From Kerstersia gyiorum (GTDB taxonomy: Bacteria > Pseudomonadota > Gammaproteobacteria > Burkholderiales > Burkholderiaceae_B): a stretch of DNA of 64,000 nt. The position numbers and the translations under genes were made by a program. Below are positions 51,421-60,096 of the stretch, in pieces. Each line of letters starts with the position of its first letter. Position 1 is the stretch's first letter. The stretch covers positions 62,001 through 126,000 of the forward strand of contig NZ_SGWZ01000008.1 in the NCBI RefSeq assembly GCF_004216755.1, written 5' to 3'. The notes under the pieces are model-generated. The model was given only the letters and a program-made list of their open reading frames with translations, did not search any database and was not told where the DNA came from.

Positions 51421-52908
51421 TCATTGCGCCCTTGCCGCCTCGAAACCATCAGATCGGTCAATGTCTTGACCCAAGGGCGCGTCCCGCCAGCCAGCACCAA
51501 GGGACTTGTAGAGGGCAATAAGACCTCGGAGTTCTTCCAGCTGGCTAAGAGCAAGTTCGTCTCGCGACTGGTTGAGCGCACGCTGCGCCACTAGAACCGG
51601 TAGATAAGCACTTAATCCTCGCTTGTAGAGCCTGGTCGAATGCTCCAAGGCTTGTTGGCTCGTGATAACCGCCTTGTTCAAGGATGTCTGGCGCTGGCGC
51701 TCACTCGTCCATGCCGTCAAAGCATCCTCCACATCACGCAGTGCGAGCCGCACATCTCGTTCGTAGACCAGTCTTGCGGCATCGGCGTTAGCTTGCGCTG
51801 CTTCTACTCCTGCTCGCGCACGTCCTCCGTCATAGAGTGATTGGTTGCTCTGTATTCCGGCCGACCAGGCCAAGCTGGCACCGGAAAAGAGACTGTGAAT
51901 GACGCTGGCCGTAGTACCTATGCCCAATGGGATTCGAAACTTGGGAAAACGCTCCGCCTCGGCGACACCTATCTGGGCACTAGCTGCGGCAAGGCGTCGC
52001 TCATCAGCCCGCAGATCCGGGCGTTGACGGATCACTTCAGACGGCATGGAAAGTGGCAGATCGGCACGCATTGGCAACATAGGTGCAGCCCTACCCAAGG
52101 CATCGTGCCAGTCTCCAGGGAAACCACCTGCCAAAACACCAATGGCATGGCTGAAGCGAGCAATGTCCGCTTCCATCAACGGTGGTTTCGCTTCGGCTGT
52201 TTCACGCTCGGCACGCGCCTGCGTGACATCTGCCAAGGTACCCAAGCCCATCCGATACGCCTGTTCGGCCAATCGTTCGGCGTCAATGAGTGTGCGGATA
52301 TTGTCGCGTGAGATATCCAAGCGTACCTGCGTAGCTCGAAGCCCTGCGTAATTGGACACCAGCTCCGCAACTAGGCTCACTTGTAGCGCACGATGATCTT
52401 CAGCAAGCGCCTCTATACCCGCATCAGCGGCCTCAATTGCCCGGCGAGTTCCACCAAATAGATCCAGTTCCCAACTGGCGTCAAATCCTAGATGCCAGGC
52501 GCGTGACTCACCACCCGATTGCGAAGTCAGCGCCTTGCTGCTGCGCAGGGCTTCTCCCGTACCACCGGCTGAAACCGTAGGCCCAGAAGAAGAGGCGATT
52601 TGTACCCGCTCAGCACGTGCCTGTCGCAACCGAGCCAGAGCAATGTCGAGATCCTGGTTTCGCATCAATGTCTGATCGACCAGGCTATCGAGCATTGGGT
52701 CTTGGAATGATTGCCACCAGGTACGAAGACCATCTTGATCTGTGTTGCTCATGGTTGCTGCGTCTTCAACCCAGTTTGCAGGAACCTGCACCGTGGGTCG
52801 TTGATAGTCAGGGCCGACCGTCGTGCAGCCCGATAGTCCAACAAAGAGCGAGAGCATCATGAGTACGCGGCAACGCCGCGAGAGAGTGCGATTCGGTGAT
52901 GTGTGCAT
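51421..52908 (-). CDS. Outer-membrane efflux lipoprotein (NodT/OprM type)
   Basis: 495 residues. Lipoprotein signal ending in LSGC (about Cys24 of the chosen start), then TTVGPDYQRPTVQVPANWVE, the NodT start. Two OEP repeats of long helices with beta strands (AWHLGFDASWELDLFGGTRR; FPKFRIPLGIG; GIQSNQSLYDGGRARAGVEA). Forms a trimeric duct. ATG 52908 has AAGAGGTG 4 bp before it. Last gene of the FUSC pump operon, 9 bp after the HlyD gene. Confidence 0.93.
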   Translation of the reverse strand: MHTSPNRTLSRRCRVLMMLSLFVGLSGCTTVGPDYQRPTVQVPANWVEDAATMSNTDQDGLRTWWQSFQDPMLDSLVDQTLMRNQDLDIALARLRQARAERVQIASSSGPTVSAGGTGEALRSSKALTSQSGGESRAWHLGFDASWELDLFGGTRRAIEAADAGIEALAEDHRALQVSLVAELVSNYAGLRATQVRLDISRDNIRTLIDAERLAEQAYRMGLGTLADVTQARAERETAEAKPPLMEADIARFSHAIGVLAGGFPGDWHDALGRAAPMLPMRADLPLSMPSEVIRQRPDLRADERRLAAASAQIGVAEAERFPKFRIPLGIGTTASVIHSLFSGASLAWSAGIQSNQSLYDGGRARAGVEAAQANADAARLVYERDVRLALRDVEDALTAWTSERQRQTSLNKAVITSQQALEHSTRLYKRGLSAYLPVLVAQRALNQSRDELALSQLEELRGLIALYKSLGAGWRDAPLGQDIDRSDGFEAARAQ

Positions 52909-52917
52909 GACCACCTC

Positions 52918-53847
52918 TTACATCCAGCGTTGCAGTATTGATACGAGCCAGCCCTGCGGCGGTGAGTCACCTTCCGGCATATTCACTCCGATGCTGCCAG
53001 TCATGCCTGCAGCCAGAACGATGTCATTCGGAAGCTGCTCGAACTCAACCCGAACAGGGATGCGCTGCGCCAAGCGAACCCAACTAAAGGTCGGCTCTAC
53101 ACTGGGTAAGCCTTGGGCATCGGCCTGCTGGTTGGCATCAGTGATGCCTCGTCCGATGCTGACGACCCGGCCAGGGATGACCTTGTCAAACCCCATCAAC
53201 CGGATCTGTGCGGTCGCACCGGGACGGATACCATGCAATTTCGTTTCCTCGAAATATCCGGTGATCCAGAAACTGTTTGCATCCACCAAGGCGATGTTGG
53301 GTTGCCCAATCGCTGCGTAATCACCCTTGTTCAATCGCAGGCGTGTGATATAGCCATCCGCTGGCGCGCGCAGGACAGTGCGCGCCAGGTCGAGTTTGGC
53401 CTTGTCCACATCGACTTGCGCACTGCGCTGTTCAGCCTGAGCCGTCGCCACTGCTTGGGCCGCTCGCTGGATTTCTTCAGCAGGAACCAAGCTCTCCATG
53501 CCCTGACGTCGCTTAGCATCCTCGACTTTTTGGCGCAACAGAGCCGAGGCAGCAGTCAGTCGAGCTTCAGCTTGCGCCAAGGCCAGAGTGAAACTGGCAG
53601 GGTCAATGCGGTAGAGCATCTCACCCTGTTTCACGTACTGATCGTCTGACACAGCGACTTCGACCACGCTACCTGAAACCTCTGGTGCCATGCGTACGAT
53701 CTGCGCACTGACGCGGCCATCGCGTGTCCAAGGAGCCAGAACATAGGCGTGCCAGAGCGCATCCACGAGCCATCCGGCAGCCACAACAACAATCAATGTA
53801 AGTCCCGCCCGTATGAGCGGCTTTACTGAAAATGAAATCTTAGACAT
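52918..53847 (-). CDS. HlyD/AaeA-type membrane fusion protein
   Basis: 309 residues. One N-terminal helix (PLIRAGLTLIVVVAAGWLVD), then WTRDGRVSAQIVRMAPEVSG, barrel-sandwich domain, helical hairpin (about 95-160) and APADGYITRLRLNKGDYAAI. AaeA-like size and motifs. Connects the FUSC protein to the NodT channel through the periplasm. Overlaps the DUF1656 gene by 8 bp. Confidence 0.93.
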   Translation of the reverse strand: MSKISFSVKPLIRAGLTLIVVVAAGWLVDALWHAYVLAPWTRDGRVSAQIVRMAPEVSGSVVEVAVSDDQYVKQGEMLYRIDPASFTLALAQAEARLTAASALLRQKVEDAKRRQGMESLVPAEEIQRAAQAVATAQAEQRSAQVDVDKAKLDLARTVLRAPADGYITRLRLNKGDYAAIGQPNIALVDANSFWITGYFEETKLHGIRPGATAQIRLMGFDKVIPGRVVSIGRGITDANQQADAQGLPSVEPTFSWVRLAQRIPVRVEFEQLPNDIVLAAGMTGSIGVNMPEGDSPPQGWLVSILQRWM

Positions 53848-54034
53848 AGATAATCAACACTGAAACGAGACAGAGAGAGAGGGCGAATTCGAACAGGCCG
53901 GGGTGCCAGACCCACCGCAATACGCCGCTACGCGCAAGTACGAACCGAACCCCCAAATAAATCGGCAACGTGATGCACGCATAAACAAAGAATGGCGGCA
54001 GGTAAATGCCTCCCAACGAAAATTCACTGAGCAT
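53840..54034 (-). CDS. DUF1656 small membrane protein (AaeX type)
   Basis: 64 residues, MLSEFSLGGIYLPPFFVYAC start then a helix, and a second helix near the C-terminus (FEFALSLCLVSVLIIYV). The GGIYLPPF motif is diagnostic. Always between FUSC and HlyD genes in such operons; role unknown, perhaps pump assembly. It overlaps the preceding FUSC gene by 11 bp and the following hlyD gene by 8 bp. Confidence 0.9.
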   Translation of the reverse strand: MLSEFSLGGIYLPPFFVYACITLPIYLGVRFVLARSGVLRWVWHPGLFEFALSLCLVSVLIIYV

Positions 54035-56162
54035 TGGTTTGGCTTCCAGATCGTTTGGAAAAGTAATCAGCATGGTTTTCCAGCAATACAGCAATGTCGA
54101 ACAGGACGACTTTGAGTTGCTGGATTTCGGCCATCGTGGTGCCATCTATGGCCGCTAGTCTCGCCAATGACTTGGCGGCACGGCGTGCGTGTTTTGCAGC
54201 CAAATAGGGCTGGCTCGCACGATGACTCATGCTGCGAAGCGCATTCGCTAGAACATGATGTAAGCCGGAGTTCTTTGGAGCTCGCTGCAGCCACTTGCGC
54301 ACACGCAGGACTTCACGGCCCAAATGAATGCTGGCCAGAGCATTGGATATGGCTCGATCCATCACCTCCGGCTGGGTCTTGAGTAATGCACCGAGTTGTG
54401 CCGTACGATGCTGTTGACGCCATTGCCATGTGTTCACATCCGTCCGCACCCCTCTCAATGTGCCGATCGCTTCATCTCGGATTGTTTGACTTAGTCTTGC
54501 TGCGTCACGTGACAAGTTGCGCGGCAGCACGACCCTGAACCCGAGCAGCGTAAAGAACGTCGCCAATATCCAGGCCACAGAACCATTGAGAAATACGGCA
54601 AAGTCGTATCGCATTAGATTGTCTGGGGCCGCTAATGTCGTGAATGCAACGAGATAGGCCACGCCAGCCAATGCATAACGAGGCACCGTCGTTGCGTATA
54701 TAGCTGGCAACCAGAACAAACCAAGGATCAGCAACAACAATGGCAGCCCGGAGACATAGGGAAGAATGACAAAAGAGCAGAGAAATGCCATCACAACCGC
54801 GGCCACTGTTCCTTTGATGAATTCGACAGCACCGAGCGCAGGATTGGGGGCGGTAGATAGCAACGCACAAGCGGCGGCCAAACCCGCCAACATCATGGCT
54901 CCGTATGACCATCCGGTTGCTATCCAGAACGCGCCACCGAACACGACCGTCAGCAACGCTCGCAGCCCGTTCTGAATCGCTGCCGACGTGTCTCGATAGA
55001 ACGGCACAGAAACTTGGGCTGCTGTGGGACGGGGGAAATGGAAGCGCTGTATTCCCTTCAAAGCCTCCAGATAATCGTCAAGTTGTTCGATCAGGCGGTC
55101 GCCCGCGATCATCAGAGCGGAGTGTTCCAGCGCATCATCGACCGCAGCCTCAAAGAGCATGTTCATCAATCGTGCTCGCACATCTGACAAGAGCTGAATG
55201 GCATGCGCCATTTCTTTGGTGCTTGGCTCCTTCGCGAGTGCCAGACTTGCTTGCTGCCATGCCTGTTCCCACGCAGGCTGTAGTGATCTCAATGCGTTAA
55301 GACTTGCACTGTTCTCCTGCATAGGAGGAGCGCCACCTACCAATGCCGAAAACAAGGACACCATCGTCTGGCGCACCGTGCCAGCACGCTGCGCCAGGTC
55401 AGCGGATTCGGCTTTACCTAACGCAAGCAAGTCGTCCACCCCATAGACTTCGGTGATGAGGTTGCGCCTACCAAGCTCCAGAGGTTTTCCACCAGGCGCG
55501 TCACCCCCATGAATCGCTTGGTGATTCGTTGAAAGAATGCTTGCCGTTGTCGCTGCAAGGCGATTGAGCTGACTCGCCAGGCGACTGCGCACGCTTTGGG
55601 TACTGAAGAGGGCAGACACCACCGCCAGGCACACCACACCAATCAGCACGGACGCACCGCGTCCCATGACTTGATCGAAGGTGAGTTCGGGATGCTGCAT
55701 GGCACCGTACGCAGCCAACCCCACGGTGTATCCCGCCAGAGTTGCACCGTAGGCGCGAAAATGGCGCAGGAGTGTCATACCCGCTACACAAATTCCCAGC
55801 CATAGACCAAACCCCAGCAAGAATAGCCAAGGCATCTGACCAAATGCGCTCATCAAAACGAAGGCTGCCAACATGCCGGTCAAGGTGCCCAGTACCCGCC
55901 AGGTTCCTTTTCCGATCACGGCCCCCTGTACCGGGCTAATGACAAGCAGCACGCTGGACGCAGCAGAATACGGTGCGTGCAGATCCAATAAGTAAGCGAC
56001 AACGAGTGCCAACCAGGCGGCAAGAATTGAACGCATGACATAGGTCGCGCGCGGTGTCGTCAGGTCGAGGTACGGCAGCCCATGCGCGAACCACCCCAAA
56101 ATTTGGGAAAAACAGCGCGAAAGGATGCTTAGAGATGCCGAAGGCACGTTCGCGGAACGCAC
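54024..56162 (-). CDS. FUSC-family inner-membrane exporter (fusaric/aromatic acid efflux)
   Basis: 712 residues, two halves each with five to six helices and a cytosolic helical domain. ILAAWLALVVAYLLDLHAPY, SAASSVLLVISPVQGAVIGK, and the second half NGLRALLTVVFGGAFWIATG, WSYGAMMLAGLAAACALLST are typical of FusC/AaeB. Together with DUF1656, HlyD and NodT genes it forms a complete aromatic-acid-type efflux unit. The substrate is not known. A large palindrome lies 13 bp before the ATG. Its G+C looks lower than that of the trb genes, consistent with separate acquisition. Confidence 0.92.
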   Translation of the reverse strand: MRSANVPSASLSILSRCFSQILGWFAHGLPYLDLTTPRATYVMRSILAAWLALVVAYLLDLHAPYSAASSVLLVISPVQGAVIGKGTWRVLGTLTGMLAAFVLMSAFGQMPWLFLLGFGLWLGICVAGMTLLRHFRAYGATLAGYTVGLAAYGAMQHPELTFDQVMGRGASVLIGVVCLAVVSALFSTQSVRSRLASQLNRLAATTASILSTNHQAIHGGDAPGGKPLELGRRNLITEVYGVDDLLALGKAESADLAQRAGTVRQTMVSLFSALVGGAPPMQENSASLNALRSLQPAWEQAWQQASLALAKEPSTKEMAHAIQLLSDVRARLMNMLFEAAVDDALEHSALMIAGDRLIEQLDDYLEALKGIQRFHFPRPTAAQVSVPFYRDTSAAIQNGLRALLTVVFGGAFWIATGWSYGAMMLAGLAAACALLSTAPNPALGAVEFIKGTVAAVVMAFLCSFVILPYVSGLPLLLLILGLFWLPAIYATTVPRYALAGVAYLVAFTTLAAPDNLMRYDFAVFLNGSVAWILATFFTLLGFRVVLPRNLSRDAARLSQTIRDEAIGTLRGVRTDVNTWQWRQQHRTAQLGALLKTQPEVMDRAISNALASIHLGREVLRVRKWLQRAPKNSGLHHVLANALRSMSHRASQPYLAAKHARRAAKSLARLAAIDGTTMAEIQQLKVVLFDIAVLLENHADYFSKRSGSQTNAQ

Positions 56163-56174
56163 GATAAAGCCCTT

Positions 56175-56202
56175 CTACAGTGATTAATACGCATCACTGT
56201 AG
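56175..56202. promoter_or_regulatory. 28-bp palindromic operator upstream of the FUSC gene
   Basis: Arms CTACAGTGAT (56175-56184) and ATCACTGTAG (56193-56202) are perfect 10-bp complements with an 8-nt spacer TAATACGC. It sits 13 bp before the FUSC start codon within the 117-bp gap after the LysR gene. It contains TGAT-N8-ATCA and T-N11-A forms expected for a LysR-type site. It could also form a hairpin in the mRNA, but no T tract follows. Confidence 0.65.
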
Positions 56203-56279
56203 GCATCGCCGATGATTCCGAAAAGTGAATTTATTGCACCATTATGAGTGCATGAAACGCACTCAATCCGGGATTGATC

Positions 56280-57212
56280 TCATTTTTTTGAACGTTTGGG
56301 TGCCTGAGCTTCATCCATGTTGCAGAGTACATGGATCGTATTGCGCAGCCATTGATGGGCAGGATCACTATCCAGGCGCGGGTGCCACGCCTGTGTCAGC
56401 AGCACTGTCTCCAGGGGCGTCGGTAGTTCAAACAAGCGAATATTCAGTCCTGCCGCAAGCGCGCTACTGGCCAGGTGCTTTGGTAGCGGTAGCAGCAAAT
56501 CCGAATCCTGCAGCGCAAACAATGCGGTGTAGGGGCTGGGTACGACCAAAGCGACATGTCGGCGCAACTCTTGCATCTCTAGAGCGGCGTCAATCGGCCC
56601 TACAGCCTTCCCGCGTCGCGACACGTTGATGTGCTCCCAACGAGTAAGGCGCTCGGGCGTGATTTCATCGTCAAAAATCGGATGATGTGCTCGTGCAACG
56701 CCTACGAACGTTGTGGTGAAGAGCGACTGCACACGAATCTCTGGCCCTAGCTTACGCGAAGCACTGATAAACAAATCAATGCGGCCATTACGCAGTGCCT
56801 CTTCATCTACGTCGTCTTCCTCCGGAGAGAAGCGCAGCATTGCACGCGGCATGTCTGAGGCCATTGCGGCCAACAGATGGCCCAAATAGATACTCACGAA
56901 CTCATCTGTGGCACGGACGTTAAAGCGCCTATCCAGCGATTTCAGGTCGATCTCGGTGTCAGATTCAAAAACCTGCGTGGCTTGCTCGACTGCCATGCGC
57001 ACCTGCTCGCGCAGCGCGAGCGCCTTCGGCGTGGGCATAAGCTTGCGGCCGACCTGGACAAACACCGGGTCGCCGAGGGCTTCTCGAATGCGGCTCAAGG
57101 TGCGGCTCATTGCTGGGGAACTCAAATTCATGCGGCGCGCAGCCCCGATGACGCTTCCTTCATCAAGTAACGCATCCAACGCCAGTAGCAAGTTGAGATC
57201 AGGGCGCGACAT
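56280..57212 (-). CDS. LysR-family regulator of the FUSC pump
   Basis: 310 residues, NodD/SyrM-like LysR subclass. HTH: LNLLLALDALLDEGSVIGAA, RRMNLSSPAMSRTLSRIREA. The effector domain has RFNVRATDEFVSIYLGHLLA. ATG 57212 with AGGAGG at 6 bp gives the usual start MSRPDLNLLLALD; the frame extends back to 57344 without support. It lies just upstream of and on the same strand as the FUSC operon, so probable regulator through the palindrome at 56175-56202. Confidence 0.9.
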   Translation of the reverse strand: MSRPDLNLLLALDALLDEGSVIGAARRMNLSSPAMSRTLSRIREALGDPVFVQVGRKLMPTPKALALREQVRMAVEQATQVFESDTEIDLKSLDRRFNVRATDEFVSIYLGHLLAAMASDMPRAMLRFSPEEDDVDEEALRNGRIDLFISASRKLGPEIRVQSLFTTTFVGVARAHHPIFDDEITPERLTRWEHINVSRRGKAVGPIDAALEMQELRRHVALVVPSPYTALFALQDSDLLLPLPKHLASSALAAGLNIRLFELPTPLETVLLTQAWHPRLDSDPAHQWLRNTIHVLCNMDEAQAPKRSKK

Positions 57213-57340
57213 GGCTGGCCTCCTATAGTTTACCTTCATGCAATCATATGGTCTTTTTAATTGCGAATAAAGCACTCGTTGGACAGAGCCCATTCGGTTC
57301 AGCGTTAAGTGATGAATGCACACCAAGGTGGCGATGAGCA

Positions 57341-58201
57341 TCACAGACTGATCGCCGCGATTCCGATCAGCACGACCACGGCACCCACGATGCGGCGCGC
57401 GAGATGGTCCTCACGAAAGAGCAGATACGCGAAGAGGGAACCGATGATGATGGACGACTCGCGCAAGGGGGCGACAAGCGCAAGGGGTGCCGCCAGCATG
57501 GCATTCAACACCAGGACGTAGGCCAGTGGGGAGAAGATGGCCACGATTAGAATAGGCACGGCATTGGTACAAAGTGCTGCGGGGATGTGTTGTCGCTGCC
57601 GCAGTGCGCCCGGTGTCAGAGTCAAGCTTTGCAGCAGAAGCGTTCCCGCGTAGTAGCTCACTGGTGCGACATGCAGCGACGTGACCGCGTAGCTGTCCCA
57701 GATGGTATAGCTGGCGATGGTGGCACCAGTGGCGGCCCCCCAAAGCATCCCTTGGAGTGGGCGGCGACTGCCGCTTCGCAGCGGGTTGCCTGTGACGACA
57801 AGCGCGCCTGAGACGACCAGGAGTGCTCCGAACAACGCGACGATGTTTAGCCGCTCGCCCAGAACGAGAATCGCGAACAGCATCGTCAGCACTGGCCCCG
57901 TGCCACGAGCGATCGGATAAACCACCCCAAGGTCGGCGCGATCGTAGCCAGCCTGCAAGGTCAGCGAGTACGCGATGTGCAATGCCGCCGAAACAGCCGC
58001 TGCCACCACCAGCTGCCCATCCATCGTCTGCTGCCCTTGCACCATAAGACCGACCGCGACAGGGATCCACAACAGCGTCGAAGCGCAGCTGTAGGCCCAG
58101 ACGAACAGCAAGGTGTTTCCCCGTTTGTACTTCGACGCCAGGTTCCACACCGCATGCGCTACCGCTGCGGCAAGAACCATGGCAATGGTATCGGGCTGCA
58201 T
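57341..58201 (-). CDS. EamA/DMT-family transporter
   Basis: 286 residues, ten helices in two EamA repeats: AAAVAHAVWNLASKYKRGNT opens the first and LWGAATGATIASYTIWDSYA the second. GVVYPIARGTGPVLTMLFAI and LGERLNIVALFGALLVVSGA are family motifs. Metabolite transport, direction and substrate unknown. Starts 7 bp after the RpiR regulator, so both are likely cotranscribed. Confidence 0.87.
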   Translation of the reverse strand: MQPDTIAMVLAAAVAHAVWNLASKYKRGNTLLFVWAYSCASTLLWIPVAVGLMVQGQQTMDGQLVVAAAVSAALHIAYSLTLQAGYDRADLGVVYPIARGTGPVLTMLFAILVLGERLNIVALFGALLVVSGALVVTGNPLRSGSRRPLQGMLWGAATGATIASYTIWDSYAVTSLHVAPVSYYAGTLLLQSLTLTPGALRQRQHIPAALCTNAVPILIVAIFSPLAYVLVLNAMLAAPLALVAPLRESSIIIGSLFAYLLFREDHLARRIVGAVVVLIGIAAISL

Positions 58202-58208
58202 CAGGGGG

Positions 58209-59093
58209 TCAGGAAATGTCAGGCAGATCAATGCCTGCCCGCTCCGCCAAGCGGCTGCGATCTGGGTCGCGCAGCGCAAGAGTGGCGACCAGCGCGTCAA
58301 GAACGACGAGTTGCGCCAACCGACTTCCCGCAGCGGCCATCTGTGCCGGTAGCGGCGCGCCGCCGACGACAAGTGCGACATCCGCGAGAGTTGCCAAAGG
58401 CGTGTCGTACTGGTTGGTGATAGCAATCAGCGAGGCACCGGCCGATGACGCTGCGTCGGCGACAGCAAGCGTCGATGACGTGCGACCAGTCGAACTAACC
58501 GCGATGAAGACATCGCCTGAGCCCATGAGCCGCGCTGCGATCATAGCCGACAAGTGATCCGGAACGCCCACAGTCATCACGCCGACCGCGCGCAGACGGA
58601 AGACCGCATCGGCGGCCACCGTCGACGAAGGACCGGCACCGAACGCAAAGACCTGCCGCGCGTCCTTGATCAAGCCGACGGCCTTGTCAAGCGAAGAGAT
58701 TTCGATAGCCCCGCCCAGCGCAGTCAATGCGTCGGTACCGGCACGAATGGAGGTTTCCAGCACGGAGCCCGACGTTGCATCCGCGCTGAGTACTTCGGGC
58801 GGAGCGAAGAACCGGGCTGTACCGCGAGCACGCGCAATTTCGATCTTCAGCTCGGGAAAGCCGCTGAACCCAAGCGCACGCGCCGCGCGGATAACCGTCG
58901 GCGGTGAAACGCCGGCCCGGGCAGCAACCTGGGCGGTCGTGCTGGCCCCAACGAACAAAGGGTCGGTGAGCAGCAGATCGACAACTTTCGCCTCGCTCGC
59001 GGCGAGGTCGCCACTTCGCGCTTGAATGCTACCGATCCATTGCCGCAATTGTCGCTTGCTATCTGTAATTTTATTACCAGTATCGTTATTCAT
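58209..59093 (-). CDS. RpiR-family regulator with SIS domain
   Basis: 294 residues. N-terminal HTH_6: SASEAKVVDLLLT-type helix (AASEAKVVDLLLTDPLFVGA), AQVAARAGVSPPTVIRAARA, LGFSGFPELKIEIARA. C-terminal SIS sugar-phosphate domain: QVFAFGAGPSSTVAADAVFR, VFIAVSSTGRTSSTLAVADA, LIAITNQYDTPLATLADVAL. ATG 59093 chosen for family start. Likely autoregulatory via palindromes at its 5' end, also controlling the divergent reductase gene. Confidence 0.9.
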   Translation of the reverse strand: MNNDTGNKITDSKRQLRQWIGSIQARSGDLAASEAKVVDLLLTDPLFVGASTTAQVAARAGVSPPTVIRAARALGFSGFPELKIEIARARGTARFFAPPEVLSADATSGSVLETSIRAGTDALTALGGAIEISSLDKAVGLIKDARQVFAFGAGPSSTVAADAVFRLRAVGVMTVGVPDHLSAMIAARLMGSGDVFIAVSSTGRTSSTLAVADAASSAGASLIAITNQYDTPLATLADVALVVGGAPLPAQMAAAGSRLAQLVVLDALVATLALRDPDRSRLAERAGIDLPDIS

Positions 59094-59108
59094 GTGTAAT
59101 ATATTACT
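59064..59108. promoter_or_regulatory. Paired RpiR-type palindromic operators
   Basis: Two inverted repeats, TGTAATTTTATTAC (59064-59077) and TGTAATATATTAC (59095-59107), have centres about 30 bp apart, i.e. three helical turns. They match the TGTAATnnnATTACA pattern of HexR/RpiR-type regulators. The first lies inside codons 6-10 of the rpiR gene and the second just before its ATG in the shared divergent promoter, a layout fit for autorepression. Confidence 0.75.
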
Positions 59109-59168
59109 CTCACCGAGCAAGTAGCACAACAGGCCCATGCACAGATGCCGTTAAAGGAATCCGCTTTC

Positions 59169-60065
59169 ATGAACACTGAAATCAATACTGCTGTCGCTGT
59201 CGTGGGGCCCGGCGCGATCGGCACCACGGTCGCGGCAATGCTGCATGAGGTAGGCCGAACGCCTTTGCTGTGTGGAAGGACTCCCCGCGATCACCTGACG
59301 CTGCTGGAAGATGGCCACTCCATTACCGTGCCCGGCCCGGTTCGGACGAGCCAGAAGCAGATCACTCACACGGCTGATCTTGTGTTTCTGGCAGTCAAAG
59401 CCACACAGATTGAGGCGGCCGCAGACTGGCTGGCCGCGCTGGTCGGGCCGCAAACCGTTGTGTGTGTTTTGCAGAATGGGATCGAACAGGTGGAAATAGT
59501 TCGCTCACACTTGCCACGCGGGGATATCGTTCCCGCTGTCGTGTGGTTCCCGGCACAGGCGCAATCCGATGGCTCGGTCAGCCTGCGCGGCGAGGCGCGT
59601 CTGACTCTGCCAGACACGGCTGCCGCTCGTGTCGTGGCCCAGGCACTGCAAGGGACGCGGTGCGCCCTGGACTTGGCCGAAAACTTCAGTTCCTTGGCTT
59701 GGCGCAAGCTGTTGCAGAACGCGGTGGCTGGACTCATGGCGCTCACGCACCGCCGTTCGGGCATGTTCAGCCGATCTGACATCGCTGGCCTAACCCTTGC
59801 CTATGCGCGGGAATGCCTGGCCGTGGCCCGGGCTGAAGGCGCAGAACTCGGCGACGAAGTGCCGCAGGAGATTCTCGAAAAATTCCAGATGGCACCGGCG
59901 GACATGAGCACCTCCATCCTCACGGATCGGGAAGCAGGACGGCCACTCGAATGGGATATCCGCAACGGCATCATCCTGCGTCGCGGCCGGATTCATGGGG
60001 TTTCGACGCCGATCAGCGACATCCTGGTGCCGCTGCTCGCGGCTGCGAGCGACGGTCCCGGCTAA
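59169..60065 (+). CDS. Ketopantoate reductase-like (PanE/ApbA family) oxidoreductase
   Basis: 298 residues. NADP loop GPGAIG at residues 13-18, AVKATQIEAAADWLAALVGP, CVLQNGIEQVE, and the catalytic-lysine block LAWRKLLQNAVAGLMALTHR near residue 177, C-terminal DREAGRPLEWDIRNGIILR, all family features. Presence on cargo with RpiR and DMT genes suggests it acts on another 2-keto acid rather than in pantothenate synthesis; this is inference. AAGGAA lies 9 bp before ATG 59169, preferred to ATG 59145. Divergent from rpiR. Confidence 0.87.
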   Translation: MNTEINTAVAVVGPGAIGTTVAAMLHEVGRTPLLCGRTPRDHLTLLEDGHSITVPGPVRTSQKQITHTADLVFLAVKATQIEAAADWLAALVGPQTVVCVLQNGIEQVEIVRSHLPRGDIVPAVVWFPAQAQSDGSVSLRGEARLTLPDTAAARVVAQALQGTRCALDLAENFSSLAWRKLLQNAVAGLMALTHRRSGMFSRSDIAGLTLAYARECLAVARAEGAELGDEVPQEILEKFQMAPADMSTSILTDREAGRPLEWDIRNGIILRRGRIHGVSTPISDILVPLLAAASDGPG

Positions 60066-60096
60066 GGTGCATTTGCTCTCTTGAATACACGCCGTT

